A stretch of 64,000 nt of DNA from Daedaleopsis sinensis (GCA_033807695.1 CM066308.1:2480001-2544000); one strand, 5' to 3'. Counted from the first letter of the stretch, positions 22,801 through 33,693 are shown. Translations and numbers: made by a program. Notes: generated by a model not told the origin, from the letters alone.

Positions 22801-25029
22801 GCTCCTTCTCACTATATAATCGTCAGGCAATTATGCACAATGCGATGCTAACAAAACGTACAGCGCAGCGCGGTCAAGTTCTTGCTCCATGCTTTCAGGT
22901 CGAGCATCGACGCCGACCAACTTGCGGAACTTGGCGTTGCACAGCTCAATCCTAAACCAAGCCGTCAAATGAGAGAAGTGGCACATATACTTGATAATCG
23001 CACGTCGTTTGGATCTCCGTAGCCTTCGCCTTCATCTGCCCACGTTGCAAATCCAACTTCGCCCTGCTGTCGGCCTGCAAGCTCAACGTACGCAGCTCAG
23101 TATTCAGAGCCTCTCGCCTGTTTTCCAGGTTCGTCCCATTCGTGTTCTTCTCCGAAATCTTTCGGTCGAAAGCCGCAGAAGTGAGCTCTTGTCGCGCATC
23201 CTCAAGCCGACGGCGTGTGTCCTCGATGTCATTTTTGATGGTAGAAAGCTGAGAAGTCAAAGCTCTCGCAGCGTCAACTTCACGTTCAGCACCGGTTATC
23301 TTCTGCTGGTAAGTGGACTGGAAAACGATGTGAGTCACACACAGAAATGGCAAATAGAATCATTGAAGAGACTCTCTCACCACGCGGTCACGCAAGGTTC
23401 GTCGCTCCTGCTTATAACCCTCGAGGTCTGTATGCAGTTGTCGCGATTGGATGTTGTACTCATCGTTTCGGCTCCGGCTCTCTGCCTGCAACCAATATGA
23501 CTTTTCTGATGTTGTGAAATGTTCTATGAGGCCCACTTTACCTGCAACTTATCTGTCTCGGCATGCTGACGACGCTTAATATCGTTAATATTGGAGAGGA
23601 ATTGAGAAGCTTCTTCGCGGCCAAGAGGGGATTGTTCGAAGCCCCTGATATGGTACTTCGCTGAAAGTTCTCTCACGAGTTCTTCACGATCCGCCATTCG
23701 CTGGTCTATGGCCTGGCATCACTGTGAGACATTCTTCGAGTAATTAGACGTGCTAAGAACGACGTACTTGTTCCTCGGCGAGCAGTTGTCCTTGCCGTCC
23801 CATGAGCTCTACGTGTTGAGCGCGCGCAGCTTTGATCTGTTCCTCCGCATCCTCAAGATGAGCCTCTTGTGCTTTACGTTTTTGCCTCTGGTTCATGATA
23901 TAATCGTCATGCGTCCTCAACCGTTCCGACAGCTCATCGTCCGTCCCTTATAGAGTTGATATTATTCAGGAAGCATAGCCACGGAACGATGACCAGCATA
24001 CCAGGAAGTTCTTGCAGGTTTTCCTTCGCCATATTGAGCTCCTCTTCGGATTGCTCCTTCCGCTGGTTCAGCTGGTCGAACTTGACGTACATTTCGCGGA
24101 ACTTGCTTCCAGTGTCGTTGAGAATCTGGTTCGAGCGCACCTGCTGATCGTACGCAGCGCGGAGTTCGTCGCGTTCCGCAGCTCGAGCAGCAATATTCCC
24201 GTTCATATCAGCGATACGTTTCTTGAGCTTGTCAGCATGTTGCTTCTCAAGAGCTAGAGATTCGAGACGCGCGGATTCCGCTTTGAGGTCTGCTGTCCGT
24301 TCCTTGCGAAGGTCCTTAATGTTATTAAGCGCCTTGGTGTACCTAGGTTGAGTAACACGTTCAGCTTAAGTGCGATTGGTGGAATTGGATCAAAGTTGAG
24401 CATACTTGGTCGCCTCGAATATATCATCGAACTTCTTCTTCAGGGCTGCCGGCTCGGACAGAGGCCAGTAAGAGTCTTCCTGGTGACAAAAGATGACATT
24501 CTCAAGAACAGCCTTGGAGACACCGAGCAAGTGAGGTATCTCCGTGTCCATCTCTGCACATTTCGTAGAGATGACCCCCCTCTACGTAACCTGTGAGAAC
24601 CGAATACATACGAAGGACAGGGGGATATGCATTGAAGCTCACCTTCCCGTTTCCCTTCTCCACATTCTCAGCCAGACCCAGGATGCTCTCCAACGTCTTC
24701 ATCGCCAAGGCACCATTCTTCTTCATGGTTACCGATAGATTACGCACCGCGAGCATCCTCGTCCCATTTGCGGCATAGAACCGCAACTTCACCTGGGCCT
24801 TCACTTCTTTCTCGTTGGCCATTTTGGGGTCGTGTATGAATGCACCTCCACGGGTATTCGGTGGCTGATCTCCCGTCGTTGCATACTTGAGGCATTCGAT
24901 GATGGTCGTTTTGCCGCTGCCATTGTGGCCGACAATGACGGTAACAGGCGAGAAGAACTCGATGACGGCGATGTTCTTGTCATCGAAGGAACGTATTCCA
25001 CGAATCGCGAGCTTGTTAAGATGCGCCAT
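19810..25029 (-). CDS. RAD50: RAD50 DNA repair ATPase (Mre11-Rad50-Nbs1 complex)
   Basis: Rad50 is the SMC-like ATPase of the MRN/MRX complex that senses, tethers and helps resect DNA double-strand breaks in the nucleus. The N-terminus (ATG 25029) carries Walker [10 protein letters not shown] after the typical start [12 protein letters not shown]. Long heptad-rich coiled coils follow over about 20,600-24,500. The zinc hook is KCCPLC near 22,380-22,400. The C-terminus has the ABC signature [18 protein letters not shown], Walker [14 protein letters not shown], the switch His in IIITHDENF, and the usual NVMEYYWRVSRD end, completed across a last intron at about 19,870-19,917. The true stop is TAG 19810-19812; the TGA near 19,916 lies within the intron. 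About 1,300 residues in many exons, apparently intact. Confidence 0.96.
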
Positions 25030-25223
25030 AGTGTGCTAGGATAGAGTGTCCAGACGCAGGCCGGGGAAGAGCCTGAGTGTCATTGACAAGGCGGCGCACG
25101 CCCAAGACCGTATCGACGCGTCGCGACACGTGTCATGTGACCACCGTCAAACTACATGGGCGCTCTGTAGGACCCTCGCGGGTTAAGACTTAGACTGTGC
25201 TAAGTGCTTGACCTTGTACAACA
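25030..25223. promoter_or_regulatory. Bidirectional promoter RAD50 / SCOC-like with ACGCGT, TCGCGA and CACGTG
   Basis: Only 194 bases separate the two start codons. ACGCGT (25116-25121) overlaps TCGCGA (25121-25126), and CACGTG (25127-25132) follows directly. ACGCGT is the core MBF site known from fungal DNA replication and repair genes; CACGTG is an E-box bound by bHLH factors. Function here is inferred from position only. Confidence 0.5.
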
Positions 25224-25583
25224 ATGTCTTTCTCCGGCTTCGCAGACGATCTGTCTGGATGGGGCGTTGCTGCTCCTTCTTCTGGAGACATTGTAACAAA
25301 TGCTATAAAGAAAGAGAAGATTATCAAGTGAGTGGAGCTCGCTCGACTTACGAACCTGTGGAAACTCATTTCTTTCGCATCAGAGAGATCACCGCTGCCC
25401 AGGAGGACCTGCGTGGTTGGTACCAGTTTGATTGAAAGGTCAAGGGAGCCTACTGAATACAACCCAGCTATGATAGCTAAGGCCAAGGGTGTACAAACCG
25501 ACTGCGATAAGCTTGCTTCGAGCAACGAGACGCTCCAGATGTACATTGACAACCTGACGATGCAGATGGCGAAACGTCGTTAA
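25224..25583 (+). CDS. Short coiled-coil protein, SCOC/Slo1 type
   Basis: SCOC-family proteins are small Golgi/endosome-associated coiled-coil proteins; the human and yeast members bind Arf-like GTPases. Three exons are proposed: 25224-25327 (MSFSGFADDLSGWG...), 25384-25415 (EITAAQEDLR) and a last exon from about 25476 to the stop at 25583. The C-terminal half GVQTDCDKLASSNETLQMYI plus DNLTMQMAKRR is the family's heptad core. The predicted protein is about 80 residues, normal for the family. Exon 2 borders are the least certain part: its donor GTTGGT is weak, and in-frame stops downstream require an intron. Confidence 0.8.
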
Positions 25584-26233
25584 TGTTAATCTCATGGCTG
25601 CGGCCTTGTAGCTTGACACTCACATTACATATCACTCAGTATTCTGGGCCACATATCATGTCTTGTCCTGTTAAGAAGCTTCCCGTTGACGCATCTCGCA
25701 TATTCGCACACTTCACTCTTCGCTGTGTAGTAGTGACGAAAACGAGCTCCGATGCAGCAGAAGACTCACGAGTCCTGATGCTGTCTCGCTCAGGAATATG
25801 CGTCGACCTTCTCTGCCTGGAGGTGTGTTACCGATACCACTCTAGCCCAAGGACTTCGCTAACATGTCGCCGTTACTAGTTCTCTATCGAAGAGGAGAAC
25901 TCCTTGATTCGGCATATAACTTCACATAGGCTAAGCTCGAACATAACTGTCACGACTTGATCTCACAGTCCAGGTCTACCCGGTGGGCCGTACGTGTTAT
26001 ACACATCGGCTACTGGCATGAAGTTCGAATTCCGCAAGCGCCAAGCCACGTCTCAACAAACTTGGGCGCACACGCCGTTATCGTGACTCGTTCGCCTTCT
26101 ACACCGTGGACACCGCTTCGAGCTGCGAGGCCATCTCGCTACTTTTTTCTTGTGAGTAGTGGATCAGTTAGACTATCTTAGGACATCGATAGGATTCTAA
26201 CTTGAGGATGCGGACCTTGGCAACCTAGCTAGG
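25584..26233. other. Intergenic stretch, no gene seen
   Basis: This holds the 3' flank of the SCOC-like gene and upstream sequence of the FunK1 kinase. Short frames at 25583-25879 and 25957-26181 have no recognisable domain; an extra 5' FunK1 exon here is not excluded. Confidence 0.45.
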
Positions 26234-28940
26234 ATGGCTCCACGATGGCACCTTCAGAGCACGGACAAATTCCTAGAAGACATACCTGGCGAACTACCCA
26301 CGAGTAACCAGAGATGCGGTTTCTATGCCCCTGAAAACCTCAACAACATCACTGTCGAAAAGCGAAGCTACTTGGAGCTGGCGTGTTATACTCTTACTCG
26401 CCGAGGCTTGCCTATTCTGACAAACTTCGACAGGTTAAGGTAGCAAACTCTGTTTTTGAAGCGGCCGGTTGCGATCAATATCGTTTCCTGATCACCCGTG
26501 ATCACCCACCCAATGTCGGGGTCAGGAGCGCGTCCGATACCTTCAACGATGGTGGCATTTACTTGAACGACGAGGCAGCGAGGAACGCAACGAAGTTGAC
26601 GGACGCCGAATACAAGAAAAACTGGTTAGCGAAAGAGCTGTCACGAACCCATAACTATGGGCGCACCTGCTTCCATCACATCGCTGTCCCACTCGAAGTC
26701 AAGTGGAACTACGACCGCTCAGCGTTCATTTTCCCCAGTCCTTCAAAGAGAAGGTCGAGGCAGGACGCTGACGCGCTAGCGCTCGCTGGAACCACAGACG
26801 GACAGGACTCTGTCGCCGGGGAGGACGGCCAACACACCGCAGACGCCGTAAACGTCGAAGAACAGGTCTCGGATAGAGGTGAGTGCTAGGCATTCGTGCT
26901 ATCGGAGCCGCTTGTTGACCGCGAGCAATTGCTCACTGCAGCTCGGAATGCGGGCAGCAGGGAGGACGAATCGCGCATGGAGGGTGGTCCATCCGTGTTC
27001 CTTCACGACTCGACGGGTGGTCTGAAAGGAAAAGCCCAGCTAGCCGAGTATATGTTCAAGACGTTCAAGCATCAGCATCGCATCTTTTGCTTCGCCATCT
27101 ACGTCTTCCATGATATGTGCCGGCTTCTTCGCTATGATCATTCTGGAGCTATCGTCAGCGAACACTTCCGATGGACAACTAGAGATTCCGCTCTGCACGC
27201 GTTCCTCTGGAAGATCGCACACCTGAATCGCGATGGCTTAGGTTACGATCCGACAGCGGTACCACTGGCAGCCTCCGACCCAGAGCGAGAGAGGTTCGTC
27301 GCCATGGCAAAGGCACCTTCTCTCCCAGAGGAGGTGCGCACTTACATCGACCAAGCGACGACGAACTCCGCTCCGGTGTACAAGGTCACAGTCATCACTG
27401 CTTCGCCTACCCAGGATGAGGGCCTCCCGGCGGGGGGCCCGTCACCGGTGACAAGAGCCCCCCGGACGCAATCACTAGCAGTGCGCCGTCAGCCGATGCG
27501 GGTCCTCATACATGCGAGCCTCCCCGTTATCAAACGTACACCTTCCTCATCGGGGACCCGCTTTTCGCCACCGAGGCACTCGAGGGTCGCTGCACGAAGG
27601 GCTACGTCGCATACAGACTAGACGACGGCGTTACAGACGATAATGCTCGTCTCTGCTTCTTGAAGGACTGCTGGCGTCCCTATGTTGCTTGGCGGACCCG
27701 TCCGGAGCATCTCGTGCATCAGCACCTTCACTCTCACTCAGTCGGGCGCATTGCTTCTCTCATCTGCGGAGGAGATGTCGGCGGTCCTCGTGCACAGCAA
27801 ACGACTATCCAGAACCTCCTGTCAGATGAAGCCTGCCTTCGTCCGGATACCCGTGTTCACTATCGCCTTGTCACGCAAGAAGTCGGGGTCCCATTGACAA
27901 CATTCAAGGATTTCCAGGAATTGGCATTGGTGTTTGCAGCAGTCCTGACAGGTACATTATCAAGGACTCTTCAAAGCGATACCCACTGACTCGTGAATAA
28001 GCGCACTCCCAAGCATGGAACAAAGCACATCTATTGCATCGCGACATTAGCGTCGGAAACATCATGATCGATCCGGGGACACGGAAGGGCTTCCTGATTG
28101 ACTGGGACCTGTCGCGGTTCGAGCCAGAACTCAGCAAGGGGCCCGTCGAGCCCGAACGTTCGGTACGTGAGCTCAAGCTCACGCGATATTCAGACCTACT
28201 CACGCTCTCTGTAGGGAACCTGGCAGTATCGCTCTGCGTTGCTTCTTCAATTCCCTCGCAAACCGTGTCGACTGTCCGATGACATTGAGTCCTTTGTCCA
28301 TGCCTTTCGACTACTCGTAACTCGTTTCTGTCACACGACCGTCTCCTCCACCTTATCCTATCATGTGATGGCAACATATGAACAGTTCTTCCAACGATAC
28401 GGGGTGTTGATAGGTGGAGGATACAAACTGATGCAGTTCAAGAACGCTGTTTCGCCCTTCGGCGTGACTTGTGGCGGCCACCTCCAGACGCTCCTCGACG
28501 ACCTGGCAAGGGGTTGTCATTCATTCTACAACAAGGTCGATCTCTCTCGCATGCAAGCAATCTATGGTATCGAAGATGTCGTCGAAACTACCATCATCCC
28601 CCGTACTGAGCCTATCCAATACCTGGACGAATTCGACTACCTAAACGAGGATCAAGACATCGAACTTGTTGATTCCACCCCTGCTGCCCATCATTCTACT
28701 CCCCACGGTGATGACGACGACGACGACGACGACGATGACGATCCATGTGAAATCAACGGTTACCTGTCCTCACACTCGGGATTGCTCCGGGATATCGTAC
28801 GGTTTGCGAGAAAGTCGCGGACTGAATCCATTCCTAGAGGACAAGACTATTTCGTGAAATACTTGTCTGATCGAAGGCTTCAAGCAAGCTCGACCGTCAG
28901 CCACAGCAGGAGCAATAGCAGCTTTATGTCTATGACTTGA
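26234..28940 (+). CDS. FunK1 fungal-type protein kinase, possibly frame-disrupted
   Basis: FunK1 kinases are a fungal kinase family greatly expanded in Agaricomycetes; roles are mostly unknown. Family marks are YTFLIGDPLF and CFLKDCWRPYV (ATP-lobe side), LLHRDISVGNIMI (catalytic loop, joined over an intron at about 27950-28000), FLIDWDLSRFEPEL (DWD in place of DFG, normal here), and SGTWQYRSALLLQFPRKP...LSDDIESFVHAFR (joined over an intron at about 28160-28211). Further introns are likely near 26879-26940. The reading frame changes near 26435 and again around 27425-27480, next to a six-G run, without a good canonical intron in the second case, so the copy may be damaged. Eleven consecutive Asp codons lie at 28710-28742. 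The stop is at 28940; the start ATG 26234 is tentative. Confidence 0.8.
28710..28742 (+). repeat. GAC/GAT trinucleotide repeat (11 Asp codons)
   Basis: Eleven GAC or GAT codons in a row form a pure poly-Asp tract in the C-terminal region of the FunK1 kinase. It is a likely site of length polymorphism. Confidence 0.85.
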
Positions 28941-29358
28941 GCTTTCTCACTCGGCACCCCAGAATCCTCCCTTCCGGTGAATCGTCGTCTCGAGCTTGCT
29001 CGCATCCCTACTGCCCCTCCGTCGAGGGAGTCGATGTCGGCTTTGTCAGAGGATGGGGTGCGTTGTTCCCGTCAATGAATTTAAGTATTGACTTGTGATT
29101 TTACGATTTTACAACAAGTACACAAGCAATGCGAGCAGAATAGCTAGCGGGAGTTGCCATCGGTTCGTCCGGTAAAAGTAGAGAATGTACCCCTGATTAC
29201 TCGCCCTGAATGTTTTCTTACGCTCACTAGTATTGCTCTTGACTCCACTAGTTCATCAAGGCGAAATTTCCTACGGATCGACTTCTCGGAAACTTGTCGA
29301 CATACACAGGCTCTTCACGCTGTGTCAGTTATACATTTCCATGAGAACTGTTCCACAC
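28941..29358. other. Convergent intergenic region, no gene seen
   Basis: This lies between the stops of the rightward FunK1 gene and the leftward F-box-like gene. Around 29085-29115 it is AT-rich with a repeated GATTTTAC word, possibly 3'-end processing sequence. Confidence 0.4.
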
Positions 29359-30513
29359 TTAAGAAAGTGTCAAGGAACGACTCACGACCCAAAACGGTGT
29401 CTCGTCGACATGTAGTTCTATATTCTTGTGCGCGCAAAGCCTCTCCATCTCCTCAAACGTTTCCTCGGCTCGTGCTTCTTTGGCACAGGTGACGACCCTC
29501 AGCCTAGGGAGCCTGTCCACGGCTTTGATAACCGATGCGAGGCTTTGGTCTTCCGACGGCAAGTTCCTGCAGTTCAGGTGCTCAAGCGACGGTGGCAGAT
29601 TCTCCAGCTCGAACAGCGTCGACAGCTGTACCAGCACGAACTCCTCGAGGTTCGGGCACAGCTTCAGCACCGACGCGGCGCGCAAGCTGTAGTTCATCAG
29701 CCGGAGCGAACGCAGCCGCGGCCCGAACGCCTCGAACAGCGCGTCGAGCTCCCGCCCGGGGGCGTCGCGGAAGGACACGATGCGGAGACTCTGCATGCTG
29801 GAGGAGAGCAGCCAGGACATGATCGTAGAACGTGGTGTGCGCATAAGCGTGAGTTGGTACAGCCTGCATTCGGGCAGCCATCGGGGAATGGGGGCGGCGA
29901 TTTCCACCCCGATGAACAGGAACTCGATGCTGGGCCACACGGAGAGCAGCTGATAGAGGATAGGGCTTTGTATGCCGCAGGAGAGCAAGCTCAATGCACG
30001 AATGCGTACTGGGGCCGAGGGGGCATCCACCGTGGTCTCGAAGTCTTCTGTAGGTTGGGCGGTTCCACTGTCCCCGCGATTCTGCATCGGACGGGCGAGC
30101 CGCTTAAGATTCTCCACGATGCTGCCGCCGAGCTGGTGGATCCCCGTAACGCGCAGGCTGAGCTCGTACAGCCGCGGCGTGCGCCCGATGATGTTCGCGA
30201 GGTCTGCATCGTCGAGGTCCAGGCCTGTCTTGTCGCCCACGAGTACTTCCAGCACGCGCACATGTTCGCCGAGCACCCGCCCACGCTTTGTGTACGGATC
30301 CGTAGCCTCCATGAACGAGAGATGCTCGCGCCCGCAGTGCATTCCCCAGAGAATTACGTGCCGGAAGAGAAGGCGCTGCGCGGGTCCGGCCCATGCCCGG
30401 CAAAGAAGGGCACATGAGGAAAGGAACCTCCTGTCGGCTACTCCTACTCCGTCCGTGTAGTAGCCGCATTCGACGATGAAGTTGACGAGTTCGGGCGGAA
30501 GTACTGCTGCCAT
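29359..30513 (-). CDS. F-box-like protein with leucine-rich C-terminal part
   Basis: A single exon of 384 residues from ATG 30513. The N-terminus LPPELVNFIVECGY followed by FLSSCALLCRAW and QRLLFRHVIL matches the layout of the Agaricomycete F-box-like proteins, which are candidate substrate adaptors of SCF ubiquitin ligases. The remainder shows irregular leucine-rich stretches (RLYELSLRVTG, YQLTLMRTP, LRSLRLMNYSL, PNLEEFVLVQLSTL). The last residues (WVVSRSLTLS) may read through a donor-like GTGAGTCG, so a short last exon could replace them. Such genes are numerous in these genomes and targets are unknown. Confidence 0.75.
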   Translation of the reverse strand: MAAVLPPELVNFIVECGYYTDGVGVADRRFLSSCALLCRAWAGPAQRLLFRHVILWGMHCGREHLSFMEATDPYTKRGRVLGEHVRVLEVLVGDKTGLDLDDADLANIIGRTPRLYELSLRVTGIHQLGGSIVENLKRLARPMQNRGDSGTAQPTEDFETTVDAPSAPVRIRALSLLSCGIQSPILYQLLSVWPSIEFLFIGVEIAAPIPRWLPECRLYQLTLMRTPRSTIMSWLLSSSMQSLRIVSFRDAPGRELDALFEAFGPRLRSLRLMNYSLRAASVLKLCPNLEEFVLVQLSTLFELENLPPSLEHLNCRNLPSEDQSLASVIKAVDRLPRLRVVTCAKEARAEETFEEMERLCAHKNIELHVDETPFWVVSRSLTLS

Positions 30514-30917
30514 CTGTTGGTCGAGTGAGAATGGGCTTCTGGAGCTCCGGATCCGTTTGAATCACTCACTATATATGATGTGGTTATAGCTAAGCTTTCG
30601 TGTACCCCGATTTTCCTTAGAGCTTCAGCTGTTTAAAGAGTGTTTGATGACACCACAAATAGCTGGGATATATGAGAGTAGGAAGATGCTCAAGCCCTTT
30701 CGCAACGTTGACAACTATCATGGAGGAGGCAGAGGTGCCAGACGCGCAACAAAGTAACCGCCATACATGGGCGGCGCCTACGCGGTCGCGTCGCCAAGCG
30801 CTCGATCGCGGAGGTGACGCGTCCCTCCTCTCATCTCGCTTGGCCAGAACCTCGCCCAGCCTCGCCCTCCACGCCTCTCGCCGTTACCATCGCCCAACAG
30901 CAGCCCGCACCATAACC
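30514..30917. promoter_or_regulatory. Divergent promoter between F-box-like gene and RPN13
   Basis: 404 bases separate the two start codons. Two further in-frame start options for the RPN13 frame exist (down to 30672), but they would add a non-conserved N-terminus. ACGCGT occurs near 30815. No other site is recognised. Confidence 0.4.
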
Positions 30918-32071
30918 ATGGCAGAGGTCAGACTTGCTTTCAAAGCTGGTCGTGCGTTCCGACGCGGCAACACCAACTTCGTGGACCCCGATCCGACCAA
31001 GGGCGCGATCCTCCTGCAGAACGACGAGGCCGGCCTACTGCACTTTATCTGGAAGAGCCGGTCCAGCAACGAAGCCGAGGAGGAGGTGTGTGCGGAACGC
31101 TGTGAACGCTCGGCGTCCTGCTCATGCAAACCACGTATACAGGACCTGATCCTCTTCCCCGAGGACGCGACGTTCGCGAAGGTCGAGCAGTCTGCATGGG
31201 GCCGGACCTATGTCCTCAAGTTCTCCTCTTCGAACCAGAGGCACTTTGTACGCGAGCTTTCACGCATTGAGACGTGCTGTACTGATTATCAGTGCCGCGT
31301 GACAGTTCTGGATGCAGGTATGCAAGCCAGGGCGGATTGTTGTGGCGTATGGCGGTATCTGACGCAGGGTATCCTCACAGGATGCCGACGGTAGCCGGGA
31401 CGAAGAGTTTGTGGGCAACGTAAATCGCCTCCTCGTCGACCCGAGCATCGTCCCTATCTGGTATTCCGCGGGCTACAACCCCAACAGCCAGTCTGCAGGT
31501 GCTTCGACCTCCTCCGCGCCGGCCGCGAGCTCGTGAGTTCCCTTTTGTCACACTCCCCTCGTCCAGCCGTCTGTCCCCTTTCAAAGTCCCGTGAACTCCA
31601 TGTTCACCCCCGCGACCACACAGCTCGCAAACACAGCCAGGAGGCGGGTACCAAGCCACCCCCGAAGAGCTCGCCCGGATCCGGTCTATCGTCTCCTCCC
31701 TCGGCGGGTCCGCGGGCACTCCGCACGTCCAGCAGGAGATCTCGCTCACAGACGTGCTGACCCCAGCGAACCTCCGCCCGCTGTTCGCGTCGCGTCCCGA
31801 GCTCGCGCGCTCGCTCTTCCCGCACCTGCCCCCGGACCTCCCGAGCCCGCCGACGCTCGAGACGCTCGAGCAGATCGTCGCGTCCCCGCAGTTCCGCGCA
31901 GCCGTGCGCAATCTCGACCAGGCGCTCCGGACGGGCTTGCTCGGGGACCTGGTGCGGACGCTGGGCCTGCCGGCAGAGGCGGGGACGGGCGTCGAGCCGT
32001 TCTTGAGAGCTCTGCAGGAGCAGGCGAGTAGGGAGGCGAGTGAGGGCGGAGACAGTATGGATACAGATTAA
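30918..32071 (+). CDS. RPN13: Proteasomal ubiquitin receptor Rpn13/ADRM1
   Basis: Rpn13 is a ubiquitin receptor of the 19S proteasome regulatory particle and recruits the deubiquitinase UCH37. The start MAEVRLAFKAGRAF (ATG 30918) opens the N-terminal Pru domain: LLHFIWKSR, DLILFPEDATFAKVEQ, GRTYVLKFSSSNQRHF, then FWMQ and DADGSRDEEF. FWMQ is encoded by a 12-base exon (31306-31317). After a Ser/Gly linker the C-terminal DEUBAD domain follows (ISLTDVLTPANLRPLF...LEQIVASPQFRAAVRNLDQAL...LVRTLGL). The presence of DEUBAD suggests that UCH37 binding is kept, unlike budding yeast Rpn13. Ends at 32071. Confidence 0.95.
31306..31317 (+). other. RPN13: 12-base microexon of RPN13 (FWMQ)
   Basis: The previous exon ends at RHF before GTACGC. 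An acceptor GTGACAG precedes TTCTGGATGCAG, and the donor GTATGC follows. All joins are phase 0 and restore the conserved Pru-domain string RHFFWMQD. Skipping it would keep frame but delete four conserved core residues. Confidence 0.85.
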
Positions 32072-32287
32072 TATTGATTCAGTTCGCTGGTTGCAATAGC
32101 TTGTACCGACTTACTGCAGCACACATCCAGAATCCAGGTTTCCCGGCATCGTACGCGACGGCCTATGGCGAGACAGAAGACCACTGTTCCGAAGTGAGTG
32201 TAGAAGTACAGATACAGACGACAATAGAAGACCTCCGAATACAGTAGCGTGTGTGTAAGATATGCAGAAACGGGACGGCACCGGGAT

Positions 32288-33465
32288 CAGTGACTTCTTC
32301 CAGCCAGCCATTGCAACACAATATCGCTGAAAGTGATAGACTCAGTATGCCAATTCTTCTCTGCAAGGTATCCAAGGTACGCACAGGTTGTGTTGGCTCT
32401 TCATGGAACACTGTTGACGTTTGAGCAATGACTGGGCTCGTGCGATGCGATGAACTCACCGAGTAACACTAAACGACGGACCGATCAGCTTAGCAATCGC
32501 TGAGAATTGTTGGAGATTCCTCACCGAGACTGGCCTGTCAGTAATCTTGTCAAGTTGCCTGTACATGTCTGAATCAGACCTGTTCGCAGCAAGGTCGTGT
32601 CTGAACTTACAGCGCCTTGATAAGCTCTTGCACTGATGCGTGTCCTTCGATATCATTCTTGTTGCCAAGCTTGCAGGCGAGCGTCAGCATAACTACGGCG
32701 CAGCACTAACGAGCAGGGCAGCCGTGGCTCACCACTAGTAAGGGAACACCCGTTAAGGTGGCTTGTGAAAGCAGTTGGTGCAGCTCGAACCGGGCGGTGT
32801 CGAACTTTTCCTTCTGTAGGTGGAAGCGTGCAGCTCAGCGGGAGGCCTCTCAGTGGCAGGTATACAAATTAGGTTCACATCAACGGAGTCCACAACGAAG
32901 CTGGATAACGAGAATGGTCGTCGGTCAGGATGTAGACGGATATATGCAGCAAGACTTACACGACAGCGTCGACACCACTGCAATAACGCTCCCATATTGA
33001 CCGGTATCGCGGCTGACCTACATCAGGTGGGCAACCATACGCGTAAATCGGATAGACTGTGAGATGGACGCACCCGCGACGTCCCATATCTTGAGTGTGA
33101 CATTCCCCTTCTTGACCGTCCTCAAGCTGAACGCAACAGTAGGCACAACGTCTTCACTCCACTACGGGCGGTCGCAGCGTTCAGACGAAGTGACCCATGG
33201 CCGATGCATACGGTGCGTACCTGTCCTGATCCTAGCACGTTCACGAACGAAGTCTTCCCGGACGCCTTGACAACATCACAGGTCAACGGTCTTGTCCGGA
33301 GACTACACAACAAACGCGCCAACCTGGAGTCCTACGATTGCGAGTTCGGCATGTTTGGAGAAGAAAAGTCTACGCAACGTCTATCATGAGTTCGTCGTGT
33401 CGTATTAAGAGTAATGTTTCATACCCACTGAGCCATTGCAGCAGAGAGGCAAAGAAAGAAGCCAT
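32288..33465 (-). CDS. ARL8: Arf-like small GTPase Arl8
   Basis: Arl8 is a small GTPase that in animals sits on lysosomes and controls their movement and fusion; a vacuole or late-endosome role is expected in fungi. About 186 residues are assembled from many small exons. The N-terminus [20 protein letters not shown] is an amphipathic helix without the Gly2 myristoylation site, as in Arl8. Then [20 protein letters not shown] (G1), [12 protein letters not shown] (switch 1), IWDVAGQPRYRSMWERYC (G3 and switch 2), LLVLGNKND (G4) and [16 protein letters not shown] (G5 side). It ends LAGRSH with TGA at 32288-32290. All GTP-binding motifs are present. The start ATG is at 33463-33465. Confidence 0.94.
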
Positions 33466-33693
33466 CGAGGCCTAAGGCAATGATGCAGGACGAAGGAGGA
33501 AGCCAGGAGTGAGCTGGAGTGAGCAGTCCTAATGTGGTCGGGCGGAATGACGACGATATGGCCGGCCCGGGCCGGAGCGAGCGTGGGGCTCGTCAAGCGC
33601 CTATACTGTACCACGTGACACGCGTCTTTTACGCGTGCGACTGAGTGGGCCAGTAACATTAACTCAGACTGCGCTGCAGACCGACCAGCACAT
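33466..33693. promoter_or_regulatory. Divergent promoter ARL8 / PET127 with CACGTG and two ACGCGT
   Basis: 228 bases lie between start codons. CACGTG (33612-33617) is followed by ACGCGT at 33620-33625 and again at 33631-33636. The same pair of sites occurs in the RAD50/SCOC-like promoter. A role in co-regulation is inference. Confidence 0.45.

Noticed and set aside
29428..30417. 329-codon + strand ORF
   Set aside because: It is antisense to the F-box-like gene, whose opposite strand has the recognisable start and leucine-rich pattern; the + reading has no domain.
25224..33465. SCOC-like protein and Arl8 as a local functional cluster
   Set aside because: SCOC proteins bind other Arf-like GTPases (Arl1/Arl3 type), the genes are 7 kb apart with unrelated genes between them, so proximity is probably coincidence.
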